A stretch of DNA of 64,000 nt from Paralithodes platypus (GCA_032716605.1 CM064569.1:6180273-6244272); one strand, 5' to 3'. Numbered from the stretch's first letter, positions 31,596 to 43,075 are shown. The notes: a model not told the origin generated them from the letters alone. Program-made: numbers and translations.

Positions 31596-32891
31596 ATACA
31601 CCAATAAGTAGGATACATATATATAACAAGGGAGTGCAACAACTCTGTGACAGCACTAATAATAACCACTCAGAAACAGTACTTCCTTAGCCAACGTAAC
31701 AGCCAAACTGGGTTGTGCACTGTGCATTAACCTAGGCTAAAATAAGGCGTGAATAATTCCTAAAGCATACACAATGAAAGTTAATAAACACAATGCCGTC
31801 TTTCTCACTAATAAAGTCTAGCAGTGGCATAAAAGGTATCAGGAAACTAGGCAGAGCGCAAGCATGCTCGTAGCCTACTGTTTCCCCTTGAACAGATTTC
31901 CCTTATGTTACGTTAAGTGATTTGGAGGCTCTCTTGGTAAGTCCAGATCACTAGTATCTAGTCTTGCCCTGGCGCTCCACAAAGGTCAACAAAATGAGGT
32001 AGCAATCATACAGGTAAGAGTAGGCAAAAGCCCTTCACCTGTATACTGCTACACTCGCAAAGGAAAATATGCACAAGGGTTACAGGCTAGCTAGCTTCGT
32101 CGATGTTGTACAGGCTCTGGCTGGCCACATACATAACTCAGACAACGACCAAAGATACCTTCCACTGTCTAGCATTAAATAATGGGAAAGAACAGCTCAC
32201 TAATTAGAAGCACCCCAACACTAGGCTACCATATGACTATGACTCTAATGATCCCTATAACTAGTGCAAACATAATTATATGGAGAGCTGGTGCTGGTAA
32301 TACGACTGGCCGACTATGGAAGTCGTATGCAGAACCAGAAGGGATAAGTAATTGAATAAAGAGAGAAGTATGAAAAGGAAGAAGTTCAGAGACAGAGAAA
32401 GTAGTATAGGGGGTTATATGGGGGACAGATTGCAAAGGACATGTAGGACCAAGCACGCCGTGCCAAGCTCTGCAGGAGACACGCGGGCAAGAGCCCGCAC
32501 CACCCTCCCAGGACAGCGGCCTCCAATCACAGACCAGTACGTCATGAAGAGCAAGCGTCCTATGATGTAGCCAGGCCCGCCAGCCAATCAAGAGCGTGGG
32601 AAAACTCCTCCGAGCGAGGGAGGCACACGTACATACACACGCACATATTACCACCACGCTGCTCGCTCTCTTTCTCCCTACAACTTCACACAATGCATCT
32701 TATATTCTATCAATGCTATAAAATGCTTCCAAGTGTCACAGACAAGAATAAAGACCACCACTGATCTGTCTGTGACAACATGAACTCTATGAAAGAAAGA
32801 ACATCGTTCTACGATTATTGTAGACCATATCACTGCCCTGGCGAGCGCTAGCGAGTTACAAGTGCATTCTGGCAAGCTGGCCAGTGTAACA

Positions 32892-33095
32892 CTGGTAGGT
32901 AGATATTGGACAGATCTACATAATATATAGATTGATAGATAGAGAGAGAGAGAGAGAGAGATCAAGCTGATGTTGACCTTTCACTAGAACCTTTGAACTC
33001 TCCCTTCTGTTTTCAAGGGAGACTGATGGAGGGAATTAGTGTTCTCTCTCCCTCTCACACTCACTCTCACTCTCTCTCTCTCTCTTTCTATTATA
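32892..33095 (+). repeat. GATA/(GA)n and (CT)n simple sequence
   Basis: It includes the right CTGG target duplication, a GATAGATAGA/(GA)n run at 32930-32960 and (CT)n near 33060-33085. No gene was seen. Confidence 0.6.
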
Positions 33096-33165
33096 ATTAA
33101 GTCCTGGCCACCTCGCAGGGATCGTAAGACCTGTGTGGCCAGTGTATATATGTAATTCTTTGTAA
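33096..33165 (+). mobile_element. Short LINE-type 3' end
   Basis: AAGTCCTGGCCACCTCGCAG ... GACCTGTGTGGCCAGTGTAT, almost identical to 11239-11305, flanked by simple repeats on both sides. Confidence 0.6.
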
Positions 33166-33741
33166 ATATATGTAAATATCTCTCTATATATATCTCTCGA
33201 TCTCTCCCTCTGTCGATTTATGGTGTGTTGTTATACAGTATATATGTGTACAGTGGCATTATCCACAAGTTACTAGGTACCCTTAGTGTAATTATTATCA
33301 GATAGGTTGGCCTCGCTGCTTCGTTAGTGCTTCGGTTAATTATGTCGAGATAAGGAGATTTGTATACTCACGAACTAATTTGGCTACGAATAGCATAGAG
33401 GTATATTATGTAGTCAATATTTTGAGGACAATATTAATAACATTAATTAGTATTTCAAGAGATTAATTACAAAAGGATTCATTAATCAAAGGCATTGTCC
33501 GTTTTTATCCAAATAGATGCTAAGGTTTGGTAACGATTGAACACACGAAAGGATCTTTTTCACTGAGGTATTTTGTATAATACTCCTACAAAATATATTA
33601 GGGCTCCCGACTTTTACGACTTTTACCAGTTATTCATTATTAGTACCAGGATCGCTACGGGTAACCATACTTTATCTTTGCTGAATAATTAATAGAATGT
33701 CAACTGACTACAAAGTACCCAAATAAATGATTTAATTGGTT

Positions 33742-33745
<4 letters not shown>
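33166..33745. other. Unassigned AT-rich spacer
   Basis: About 580 bp without recognised gene, RNA or repeat family. Confidence 0.4.
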
Positions 33746-33749
<4 letters not shown>

Positions 33750-33774
<25 letters not shown>

Positions 33775-33800
33775 TATATATATAATATATATAATGTCTC
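33750..33800 (+). repeat. (TA)n microsatellite
   Basis: ATATAT run of roughly 50 bp. Confidence 0.9.
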
Positions 33801-33949
33801 TAAGACAGTATTTCTATCCGACTATGAGCCCTCCAACTCTAAAACCCATCTTCAGAAATGCAAACATTAGCAAAAGACTACAGAATTTCCAGTATTTGTA
33901 CCAGTATTCGCTCCCCTGGCAAATTTCCTCCTATGGATGACTAAAGGAA

Positions 33950-34072
33950 GGACACACACACACACACACTCGCTCTCAAACACAGAAATACTCACACACA
34001 CAAATACACACACACATACACACTGTCTCTCACACACACAATTACTCACTCACAAACACACACACACACACA

Positions 34073-34112
<40 letters not shown>
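33950..34112 (+). repeat. (CA)n-rich microsatellite
   Basis: Interrupted CA runs with CTCTCT blocks. Open frames are His-Thr/Val-Cys repeats. Confidence 0.93.
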
Positions 34113-34115
<3 letters not shown>

Positions 34116-34204
34116 CAAACGAACCACCACAAACAATTAGCTCAAAGCAAAAGTAGTCCAGGACAGTGAACACAATAACACCCACACAACACACGGGGAA
34201 CAAA

Positions 34205-34576
34205 TTAAGGGGAGGAAGACCGTTTTTCTGGACCCCCTTCTCCCTAATGTTTAGCCCCACTAGTTTTGAGATTATAAGACGTTCGGCCCATTAGTTTGGC
34301 GATTTTAACACCTTTCGCCCCATTTCGTTGTCAATTTTAAGACCTTTCGTGCCATTTAGGTGTCGATTTTTTCCTGGCGAGCGAGAGCGAGCCTGCAATT
34401 TTAAGAGGAACCGGCCTTTGGCCGGGACATTATTCTACCGAAAATTTACAAATTTATCTTGAAGGGGGGTCTAGGGTGTGTTTTTCTAAGATTGATTTAG
34501 GTCTAGGGAAGAAACTAAAAAAAGATATATGAATACATGAATTAATAGACAAAACAAACGGCCAGTCTCCCTTTAA
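34205..34576 (+). mobile_element. Family A element, 372-bp subtype
   Basis: TTAAGGGGAGGAAGACCG to GCCAGTCTCCCTTTAA. It is nearly identical to 3435-3806, 30 kb away. Confidence 0.87.
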
Positions 34577-34906
34577 CTCAGGCATGTACGCACTTCGATA
34601 CACGCACATACATACCCAGATTCACAGTTAACTACACAAACACATACATATACCAACCTTTAGAAACATACATATACAATTAAACTCTCTTTCACGTACA
34701 CGTAAACACACAAACTCATAGCCGCAAAAACACAGACAGCCACACAAACAGTTCTAAACGAACTCTCAGACAGACATTCATACACACATCTCTCTCTCTC
34801 ACTCTCTATCTCTCACACACACGCCAGGATAAACAAATTAACTCAGGCATGCGCACACTTTCAGCCATGCACTCGATTGCTTGCACACACGCATTTTCTC
34901 GAATGA

Positions 34907-34953
<47 letters not shown>

Positions 34954-35017
34954 GCAGAACTTGGTAATCTCTGGGCCAGCCTCACTGTCAGTTATTTGTT
35001 TGACTTATTTGTATTTA
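34577..35017 (+). repeat. CA-rich degenerate simple sequence and (CA)n
   Basis: Irregular CACA/ACAT-rich sequence with a pure (CA)n at 34909-34947 and a partial internal duplication of AACTCAGGCATG. No gene was seen. Confidence 0.75.
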
Positions 35018-36773
35018 TTATTTTTTTTTTCTATGTGAGTGAAGGAGGCAGAAGGCAGAACTGCCTGTAGCAAGTGCCTCCCCCATAGTTGAAAATCGAG
35101 GAACGTTCGAGCCAAAATGCCTGGACACATGGAGTTTGAAGCAATTTAAGTCACAGGAAGAGGGAAAGACTGATTCTGGGAGAGAGTTCCAAAACTCAGC
35201 TGTTGAATAGAATAAATTTTGAGAGTAACTTTTCACTCTTGGGTTGGAGAGTAGCACAGAGTCGGGGTGGGATTGGGTTGCAAGACGGATACTACGTACC
35301 CTACGTAGAGGAGGTGATATACACCGGGAAAGCTCTGAGGAACACTGATTATTATCATAGCGAGAGAGAGAGACAACATTGCGGCGGAGAGAGAGATTGC
35401 AGAGAGTTGATGAGGGGACGGGAGTTAATGATACGAAAGGCCTTCCTTTCAACTTTGTCTAGGAGAGCGGTGTGAGAGGAACCTCCCCACACATGTGAAC
35501 AATACTCAATACAAGGACGTACCGTGCCCCTGTACAGAGCAAAAAGCTGTGCAGGGGTAAAGAACTCCTTGAGGCGGTTGAGCACACCCAGCTTCTGGGA
35601 GGCTGCCTTAGCAAGACTGATAATATGGTCCTTCCAAGTGAGAGCAGAAGAAAAAGAGGCACCAAGAATCTTGAGAGAAGATGAAGGATTGATTTTTGTA
35701 TTGTTGAAGAATAAGGGATAGTCTGCTGGGAGTTCCGGACAGGTAGATAGATAGAGAAATTGGATTTTGCAAGCATTAAAGGTAACTAGGTTTTCTCTGC
35801 CCCAATTGGAAATAGTAGTTAGATAAGAAGATAAGTGTTCTATGGCTTCATTACGTATGTCTTGGAGGGATTGCTGGCTGGTGCGTTTTGGAAAACTAAT
35901 CGAGTAGTGTAAGGTTGAGTTGCCTGCGTATGAATGGATGGGACTGGAGGTACAGTTGAGAAGATCATTTATGAAAATTAGAAAGAGAATAGGAGATAGG
36001 ACAGAGCCCTGAGGAACACCGGAGTTGATAGGGTGAGGAAGTGCGCGATGGCTGTCTACAACCGCAGCTATGAAACGGCCGGAAAGGAAATTAGAGACAA
36101 AGGCACTGATGGAGGGATAGAAACCGAAGGAGGGTAGTTTGGAAATTAAAGATTTGTGCCAGACTCTATCGAAGGCCTTCGATATGTCTAGTGCAATAGA
36201 AAAAGTCTCACCGAAGTTCCGAAAGGAGGATGACCAAGAGTTAGTAAGATATGAAAGAAGATCACCAATAGGGCGACCCTTAAGGAAGCCATATTGGCGA
36301 TCTGAGAGGAGATTATGAGAAGAGAAATGCTTAAGAAATTTGGAAGCAAGAATAGTTTCAAAAACTTTAGAAATACAAGAGATGAGAGCAATTGGACAAT
36401 AGTTGGAGGGTTGAGAGCGGTCACCCTTCTTTGGGACAGGTTGAATGAGAACAAACTTCCAGCATGAAGGGAAGACGTTAGAGGAGAGACAGAGACGAAA
36501 GAGTTTGCCTAGGCAGGGAGTCAGCACGGAAGCACAGTTTTTTAGTACAACAGGAGGAACACCGTCTGGACCGTACGCCTTCTTAGTATCAAGCCCAAAG
36601 AGGGTAAAAAGTACATCTTTAGAAGAGATTAGGACATTAGGCATAAGTAGGAGAGAGGTGGGTGGAGAGGGAGGAAGAGTACCGGAATCATCCAAGGTGG
36701 AGTTTCTAGCAAAATTTTGAGCGAAGAGTTCAGCTTTGTCAGAAGAAGAAGTGATGGTTGTGTCCCTGTTCAA
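35018..36773 (-). pseudogene. LINE K reverse transcriptase with altered active site
   Basis: A 472-codon open frame (36773-35355) plus a C-terminal frame to about 35020, ending in an A tail (T-run 35020-35028). RT blocks: KAYGPDGVPPVVL, PVPKKGDRSQPSNYCPIAL, RQYGFLKGRPIGDLL, motif A SIALDISKAFDRVW, motif B NSGVPQGSVLSPILF, then motif C reads SYAGNSTLHY where YADD is expected, so both Asp are lost. The rest continues LKILGASFSSALTW, RPCIEYCSHVWGG. The reading frame is otherwise long and clean. 5'-truncated at 36773. A decayed copy lies at 50277-52182. Confidence 0.85.
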
Positions 36774-37131
36774 AATCGGAAAATTGGTTCGTGGGAAACA
36801 AGTTCGAAAGATTTTCGTACTTATTTCCGAATTTCGAATTTAATATCGAGTGGATATTTTCGAACATAATTCCAATTAGCACTTTTCGAACCTAATTCAA
36901 ACTAAAACATTTCGAACTAAATTCCAACAACCTAGTTTTTGGCCTTTTCGAACTTACTGACGTTAACTTGGAAAGAAATTCGAAAACGTACCTGTTTCAT
37001 ACCCTGCACTATCAACACGTACTTATTACCACGTACGTATTTCCAACTAAATATTATAATATTACATATGATCCTATTTCCAAGTCCCTGTTCAAAATCG
37101 AAAAATTGGTTCGTGGGAAACAAGTTCGCAG
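36766..37131. repeat. TTCGAAC-rich region bounded by a 45-bp direct repeat
   Basis: GTCCCTGTTCAAAATCG ... TTGGTTCGTGGGAAACAAG occurs at 36767-36811 and again at 37084-37128. Between them TTTTCGAAC recurs about every 30-35 bp with AATTCCAAC-like partners, a diverged tandem repeat. No coding signal. Confidence 0.6.
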
Positions 37132-37633
37132 GGTTTCCAACCTATTTTCACGTACCTATTTCCCAAAAAGTAGCACAAACTTATTGTACACGTACCACGT
37201 TCCCCCTCCCTCCTAACATGTGTCTCACTGTTTGCCTCACTGATAAAGCAGAATTCACCTGAGGAAACAGTTAGCCTAAGAGACTACCTGTGGGCTAGAA
37301 ACTGGGATTACGTTCTATACAGAGGCGACAGGCCCTGTTCAAGCAGACAACCCTACTCTAGATGAAGATGATGATTTACATCAGTTGTAAACTGGTGGCC
37401 CTGGTCAAACAAGTAAGAGACGAACTGTCATCAGCAAAAACTAAGCTTTTCCAATACAAAGCTATAATAAACCAACTACCTGAAAAAAAGACAAATATTT
37501 GGGGAAGCCAATTCTGTCATCGATACCCTCATTGCTACACAACACAGTAATGAGGAGGTTAAGCAGTGCACCATTGCCGTTTCTGTTTACCCAGAAAGAA
37601 TCGATGAGGAATGGGAGAAGGTCAGTGATGATA
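37132..37633 (+). pseudogene. LINE L4 ORF1, N-terminal part
   Basis: From about 37362 the plus strand encodes LVALVKQVRDELSSAKTKL, a coiled-coil-like stretch, then after a frameshift in an A-run (about 37490) a frame that stays open to 37633. It is cut by the LINE J fragment and resumes after 38250 toward two zinc knuckles. Read as ORF1 (RNA-binding, gag-like) of LINE L4. The segment 37132-37360 has no clear coding signal. Confidence 0.5.
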
Positions 37634-38250
37634 ATGCCTCTAAAAAACTGGGACTCCTGTACAGAGTTCGAGAATTCTTCACTGACGAGCAGTTGGCCGT
37701 AATATATAAAAGTCATGTGCGCTCTCAGATGGATTACTGTTCACCTCTGTGGGGTGGAAGTGGAGTGGTTGCATTGAGGCAGTTGGACAAAATTCAAAAT
37801 AAAGCTATTAGATTAATCAATAACCCTGCAATCACACAGGACCTTCCTACATTAGCCATACGAAGAAACGTTGCATCCCTTGCATTATTCTACAGATATT
37901 TTCACAGCAATTGTTCCGAGGAACTTGCTTCAATTGTGCCGCCTCTCCACATCTTTCCCTGTAGAACTAGGGCAGCTGAGAGCGCCCATGAATTTACACT
38001 TTCTCCTCCACAATGCAGAACTTCTGCTTATCAGAATTCATTTATCCCCAGAGCTACTACTCTTTGGAATTCACTTCCCTCGAATTGCTTTCCACAAACT
38101 TACAATCAACAAATGTTTAAATCCAGTTGTTACAAACATTTTATGAATGGAGGATGCCTTTAGGCACATGGACCTTTTTGTTTTATCTGTGTTTTTCCTT
38201 CCTCCGTTCATTGTCTCGTAAGAAAAAAAAAAAAAAACAAAAAAAAAAAA
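37634..38250 (+). mobile_element. LINE J fragment, 5'-truncated, with A tail
   Basis: Encodes the C-terminal domain (KLGLLYRVREFF, SQMDYCSPLWGGS, TTLWNSLPSN) ending GGCL, then the 3' UTR and an A-run at 38222-38250. It matches 21960-22550 (minus) with only scattered differences, which points to recent activity of LINE J. It is inserted in ORF1 of L4. Confidence 0.88.
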
Positions 38251-39042
38251 ATGATGAGCAGGATATGTGGTGACCATCAGAACAGACAAGAAAAATTAAG
38301 AAAAAGGTATCAACAAGTGGACTCCACCAACTGCACTACCCAGCAACAGAGAAAACAACAACTCTCACCTCCTCACCCACAACAAGACATTCCTCAACAA
38401 GAAAATCAAACTGAGCAGACTCTCCCCAAACATAGGAGACATCAAAACCAAGTACAAAACAGGAATCTGCATATACAACAGAAAATTAAGCAAAACCATA
38501 AATACAATGAGGAACAAGAACATAGAGGAAAAGGCAGTGATGCATGCTATAACAAATAAGGGAAATGCACTGATGACTACAGATATCAAGACTCCCAAGA
38601 AGATCTGGAAGAACTAATTCACTCCAACATTGAACAAAGGAGATATCTTAAATCCAGAAATCAGTATTCTGGTGAGGAAGAGTGTAATGAGTGTCATCGT
38701 TTCGTACATTCCAGGGAGGAGTGCCCTCGCCTAATGTACTGTCATTACTGCCATCGTAGATATCTTACAGTACAAAAATGTCAAGATAAGATTGCTGACC
38801 AGAGGCAACAAGAGGTGATACACAATTTAAGATCTAGCACCCAGGAAACTCTGGCAGCAGTCCGCATGATACAGCTCCAACAGCAAGTATCACCGGTCCA
38901 TTACACAGGAAATCACAGCAACAATAAATCTAGCTATCCAATATTCAGACAATCTGCTCCCTTCCCATTAAACTATAATGTTGACCTACAACTGTGCCCT
39001 CAAGCACAAATGTTCCATCAATTAAATGAGAATATTGTCAGT
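38251..39042 (+). pseudogene. LINE L4 ORF1, zinc-knuckle region
   Basis: The frame around 38680-39042 encodes a perfect CX2CX4HX4C knuckle (CNECHRFVHSREEC) and then a second one with His replaced by Leu (CHYCHRRYLTVQKC). A Gln-rich tail ends in a stop at 39043. Paired CCHC knuckles are usual in ORF1 of several APE-type LINEs. The upstream part (38251-38640) has several stops and frameshifts. Confidence 0.7.
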
Positions 39043-39944
39043 TAATGTGAGGGGTTTTCACACAAATGTTGGCAACCAGACTCACTAATTTGTAAATAAA
39101 GACAAAGCTGATATAGTCTTCTTGGAGAACATTTTCCTAGATGATATGGTGCCTCCCAATTATGCGAACATTTCAGGTAATGCATCGTGGTTCAGGAAAG
39201 ATCGCAACACGCAAGGTGGAGGAGTAGCTCTGTGTTATAGGGAAGGACTTCAAATCCAAGTAATTGACATTTCAATATCTAACGAACTGGAGATAATTTT
39301 CTTCAAGACTATTGACAATGAAGGATATTCTCTGCTGTGGGTGTTACCGCCCACCGTCGCAGGCAACAAAGTTATTAGATTTCCTCATTAACAATATCAA
39401 TCATCTTATGCATAAGAATATCTGCGACAGAGTACTGATTATTGGTGACCTGAACCAACACTGACTACAAGTCTCATTTGATCATCTCTTGGCAGTTTTC
39501 AATCACCAAAATGATGTGAGTTTTTTTACTCATACAGTTGATTCATCCATGGACCCTGTATTGACTGATCTGCATTCCCACACTGTTCATTGCTCCCCAC
39601 ATGGATTGGTTGGTTCTTCTGATCATGTGGCAGTTCTCAATAAGTTATGCTTACAGATACAAAGAGATGAGGCTAGTTAAAGAAAGTAGTGGATATGGGA
39701 AAATGCAGACTGACTTGGATTTAGACAAAATCTGAATAATACATGATGGACAGATGTTATACAAGGGAATGTAAACCAACAAGCAAACACATTCACAACT
39801 ATGATCAGTGATTTGCAACAAACGTATGTTCCACACAAAATTCACACATCCAAACCTTACGACCAGACATGGTTTGGCCCACAGTGTAAAGCAGCATTAG
39901 ATGCTAAATATAAGGCTTGGTTAAGATACAAAAATATATCTTCA
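39027..39944 (+). pseudogene. LINE L4 ORF2: endonuclease
   Basis: APE endonuclease blocks: SVNVRGFHTN at 39036, DIVFLENIFL, GGGVALCYREG, VLIIGDLNQH (39437) and GLVGSSDHVAVLNKL (39608). Damage includes TAA at 39089, a frameshift near 39350 and a TGA at 39462. It overlaps the end of ORF1 by a few bases. The frame continues through a linker (QTWFGPQCKAALDAKYKAW) into the family D insertion. Confidence 0.75.
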
Positions 39945-40420
39945 TTAACCCTTAACTGGCGGTGCGCAACATATGTCGAGTGAAAGAAATTTGGACTATG
40001 TGGCGGCTCACAACATAAGTCGTGTGCCATTTTCAGCACGTAATGTTGCTGAGAGAGAGAGATAAGTGGTGGCAGGAGACTAGCGAGCGTATGACTGCTC
40101 CAGACCACCGCGGTGGACCAACTGACATGAATCCCACACTCCTCCACCCTCTCACACTCGCTACACAGTGAATTATGTAGGGAAAGTACCGAATTACATG
40201 GTTTTTGCACTCGTGTTGCAAGAAAACTAGCAGTCGTACAAGGATCGTTGGGGTGTCATTGGAAAGCTCTGTTTATGCCCTTTCAGGGATAGATACTTGT
40301 TTTACGCTCTGGGTCTTATTTAGGCATGAAAATGATCACGTAAACAACCCTATTTTGGGTAAAAACACCCTGCTGGGCGGTAAATATTAATTACCGCCTA
40401 GGCCGCTCGTTAGGTGTTAA
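39945..40420. mobile_element. Family D TTAA element (D3, 476 bp)
   Basis: TTAACCCTTAACTGGCGG to GCTCGTTAGGTGTTAA. Deleting it with one TTAA leaves the L4 linker frame intact. Confidence 0.88.
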
Positions 40421-40654
40421 GAAACAAAGAACTACATATAAAAGCTGTGGCACGTATGGACCAGGTACAGAGATGGGCAAAAAAGCAATGGGAAAACAGC
40501 ACACAACAGAAAATAAGACATAGACAAATTGGAAGTATGCAATGGTGGAGCATAGTCAAGGAGAACCAAGGAAATTCTAGAGATGAAAATATTCTGCCAC
40601 TAACTCTTCTAGATGGTACAGTCACTACAGCAGCATTAAATACAGAAGAAAAGG
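40421..40654 (+). pseudogene. LINE L4 ORF2: linker between endonuclease and RT
   Basis: Open frame RNKELHIKAVARMDQVQRWA ... GSMQWWSIVKENQG ... LTLLDGTVTTA, typical of the segment before RT. It is cut by element G; L4 resumes at 41090. Confidence 0.65.
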
Positions 40655-41089
40655 TTAACCCACTGATCCCCAGGCAATATAATATAAATGTACACTCCAG
40701 AACCAGCAGGTTGTCAAAAAAAAAAAAATTCTCCAGAAAACACCTGGAATGGGTTAAAACTGAAGGAAAAACCACAAAAAAACGATCCCCTAGGTCATTA
40801 AGGGGTCCTACGGGGCGCCCGAAAGTCGGAATTAACATGGGGAAATGGGTAGGCAAAAACATGCAAAAACAGATTTTTGCGCACTCACGCACACGCGGCT
40901 GGACTTTGACGGTTTTCAACCATTGGTATTATTGCGCGGGATACTTACCCAGTTCCCATACAAATCTGAGCCCTCTAGATGCCATAGGACCGGAGTAATT
41001 AACCATGACGCACCCTATGCGGCGCTGGGGTTTAGCGTTACATATATTGCCGACGCATCACGTGCGTCGCTGGGGTCCAGTGGGCTTAT
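40655..41089. mobile_element. Element G, short TTAA element (435 bp)
   Basis: TTAACCCACTGATCCCCAGG at the left and CGCTGGGGTCCAGTGGGCTTAT at the right are inverted; the right TTAA is mutated to TTAT. The interior has two ACGCACCCTATGCGGCGCTGGGG-like segments. Only one copy is in the window. Confidence 0.65.
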
Positions 41090-41303
41090 GCACTTACCCA
41101 ATATTTATATGCAAAGATGCCTGTACCAAATCCACAATACCAGCCACCTAAAATGCCTGTAACAGCACAAAATTAAAAAAAGTGGTGTGACCACAACACA
41201 AATTGAAGTTTATGAACACCTAAAAACTCTGGATGAGAGAAAAGCTGTGGGACCAGATGGTATCGGCCCACGAACATTGAGAAGATGTTCTAAAATCTAG
41301 CTG
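41090..41303 (+). pseudogene. LINE L4 ORF2: start of RT
   Basis: Frame near 41185-41300 reads TTTQIEVYEHLKTLDERKAVGPDGIGPRTL, the conserved KAxGPDGI block that opens LINE RTs. It is cut by element H. Confidence 0.7.
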
Positions 41304-43069
41304 GTACACTCACGCATACGACCAAAAGTTGCTCAGGGGTGGGTCCTTCCTTCCCCTACTCCACCCTGGACAGGTGGAAAGGGGGAATCGGGTCCAAGTC
41401 TACCCCCACCTTCCACCCCCAAACTATCCCCAACTCCCCAACCTTCCTTCTCTAGCTGCTAGTTAGTGATTAGCGACGATTTTTCTCATGTATTACAAAT
41501 TATTGTGAAATCATCATTGCACACGCTTACAATGGCCGACATTAACATTCATTAGGAATTTATGTATACAATATACTGTATAATTGTATTCTCAAAATGA
41601 GTCTCTATACACAACGTGGGTTACACGAATCCTGACTGTAGTAGTCTTCTTTTCTCTCTCTCTCTCTCTCTCTCCCTTTTATTGCACTACTTTCTACCAT
41701 CAAGACTTAATGTGATTTCAATATAATAATACCGTAATTAAATCCAATCTCATACAGTATTCAGGATATTATGTTCACCATTACTGCAATACACATCAAC
41801 GTGCCCTCTACGATCTACTCCTAGGTTCTTAAATTACTTACACAATCGGGCTTTTATATCATAACAGGAGAGGACTAAAGGCACATATAGGCTGGAATAG
41901 TGTTGCGACTGTTGATGTTTAGTTTATCATTTGAATCAGTTTCTCCCATTTATTCAATACCATACATACTATAAACGGTCTGCATTTAATTGTATGTGGC
42001 CTATACACTTTTTTTAATCAAGTCAATGTAGAACTTGATACAAATTACTATCAAAGTCGGTGCTAACTTTTATTAAGGTGTGAGTATAGAGCCCTCGAGT
42101 AGCAGGGCTCGCCTTCTCACTGCCCTCTTCTCTGTCTCTACCTGTGATCCCAGCCTCTCACCTCTACAAACCCCCAAATAAGGAATAGGATTAATTGGCA
42201 GTTTTACCATCAACTCTCCTCTAGTGTATCAAATGCATCACACACACTAATGAAGGGAAATATACCACATTCAGACCCGTTAAATCTTGGTTGTAGAAAG
42301 TGTGTGCTGTGAGAGAGTTACAAGGAATTACAAGGAATGGTTAGTATCTCAAAGATTTTCCGGTCCATTTCGGGGAAATATTCGAAGAGGAAGGAGCGAC
42401 ATTTTTCAATGCACTACACTCCTTACAGAGTAAGCAAAATACTATCTACTGTCTTCTTGAACTGCTCAACTGAGGAAATGTTTACAACTTCTGAGGAAAG
42501 TTTCTTCCAGGTAGAACAGATCTTAAATGGGAAACAGTTTCCACAAATACTACCGGGTAGTGCTTAACCTTTTCAATTTTAACTGCCAGCCATGGTTGCG
42601 TAATGTATTCATATAGAGGCTAAACATTTTGCAATGATACACATTTTCAAACCCATTATATATTTTAAAAAACTTGAATGAACTGACCTCGTAGTCTGCG
42701 TGTTGAGAGAGAGAGAGAGAGAGAGGCAGATCACTACAGCTGAGATTCTTGTAACCCACGTTGTGTATAGAGACTCATTTTGAGAATACAATTATATAGT
42801 ATATTGTAATAATTAATTCCTAATAAATATTAAATGTTGGCCATTGTAAGCATATGCAATGATGGTTTCACAATAATTTGTAATACATGAGAACAATCGT
42901 CGCTAATCACTAACTGCCAGCTAGCGAAGGAAGGTGGGGGAGTTGGGGATAGTTTGGGGGTGGAAGGTGGGGGTAGACTTGGACCCGACTCCACCCTTCC
43001 ACCTGCCCAGGGTGGAGTAGGGGAAGGAAGGACCCACCCCTGAGCAACTTTTAGTACGCGTGAGTGTAC
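41304..43069. mobile_element. Element H, DNA element with long terminal inverted repeats (1766 bp)
   Basis: The first about 335 bp (41304-41640) and the last about 335 bp (42733-43069) are inverted copies of each other with few differences; the tips read GTACACTCACGC. The interior of about 1.1 kb has CT/GA runs and a 76-codon ORF (42337-42567) I do not recognise. It interrupts the L4 RT. The target duplication is not clear. It could be a non-autonomous long-TIR (foldback-type) transposon. Confidence 0.75.
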
Positions 43070-43075
43070 ATTATG

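Larger units (their letters stand above)
20672..32891 (-). mobile_element. Gmr1-like Ty3/gypsy LTR retrotransposon, minus strand, heavily nested
   Basis: A complete insertion unit: LTRs starting TGTTAC and ending GTAACA (minus sense) at 29947-32891 (5') and 20672-25362 (3'), a 4-bp target duplication CTGG (20668-20671 and 32892-32895), a PBS next to the 5' LTR, and gag, protease, integrase-tail, RT and RNase H remnants between. Each LTR is about 1.8 kb once later insertions are subtracted, and the pair differs by a few percent in the stretches compared. The order integrase tail, then RT and RNase H, then 3' LTR differs from ordinary Ty3/gypsy. Large internal deletions have removed most of integrase and RT. 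Confidence 0.85.
29947..32891 (-). repeat. 5' LTR (minus element) with two nested TTAA elements
   Basis: Aligns with the 3' LTR except for insertions at 29982-30629 (family E) and 31108-31595 (family D). After subtraction it is about 1.8 kb. A CATATAAC box on the minus strand (32413-32420) is a possible TATA element. CTGGCGAGCGCTAGCGAG lies at 32839-32856. Confidence 0.88.

Noticed and set aside
40414..40998. 194-codon ORF as a separate gene
   Set aside because: It joins the LINE L4 linker to element G across the TTAA junction at 40655; only the first 80 residues are LINE-derived.
42337..42567. 76-codon ORF in the middle of element H as a transposase candidate
   Set aside because: Too short and without a DDE/D or other recognisable motif; left as unknown interior sequence.
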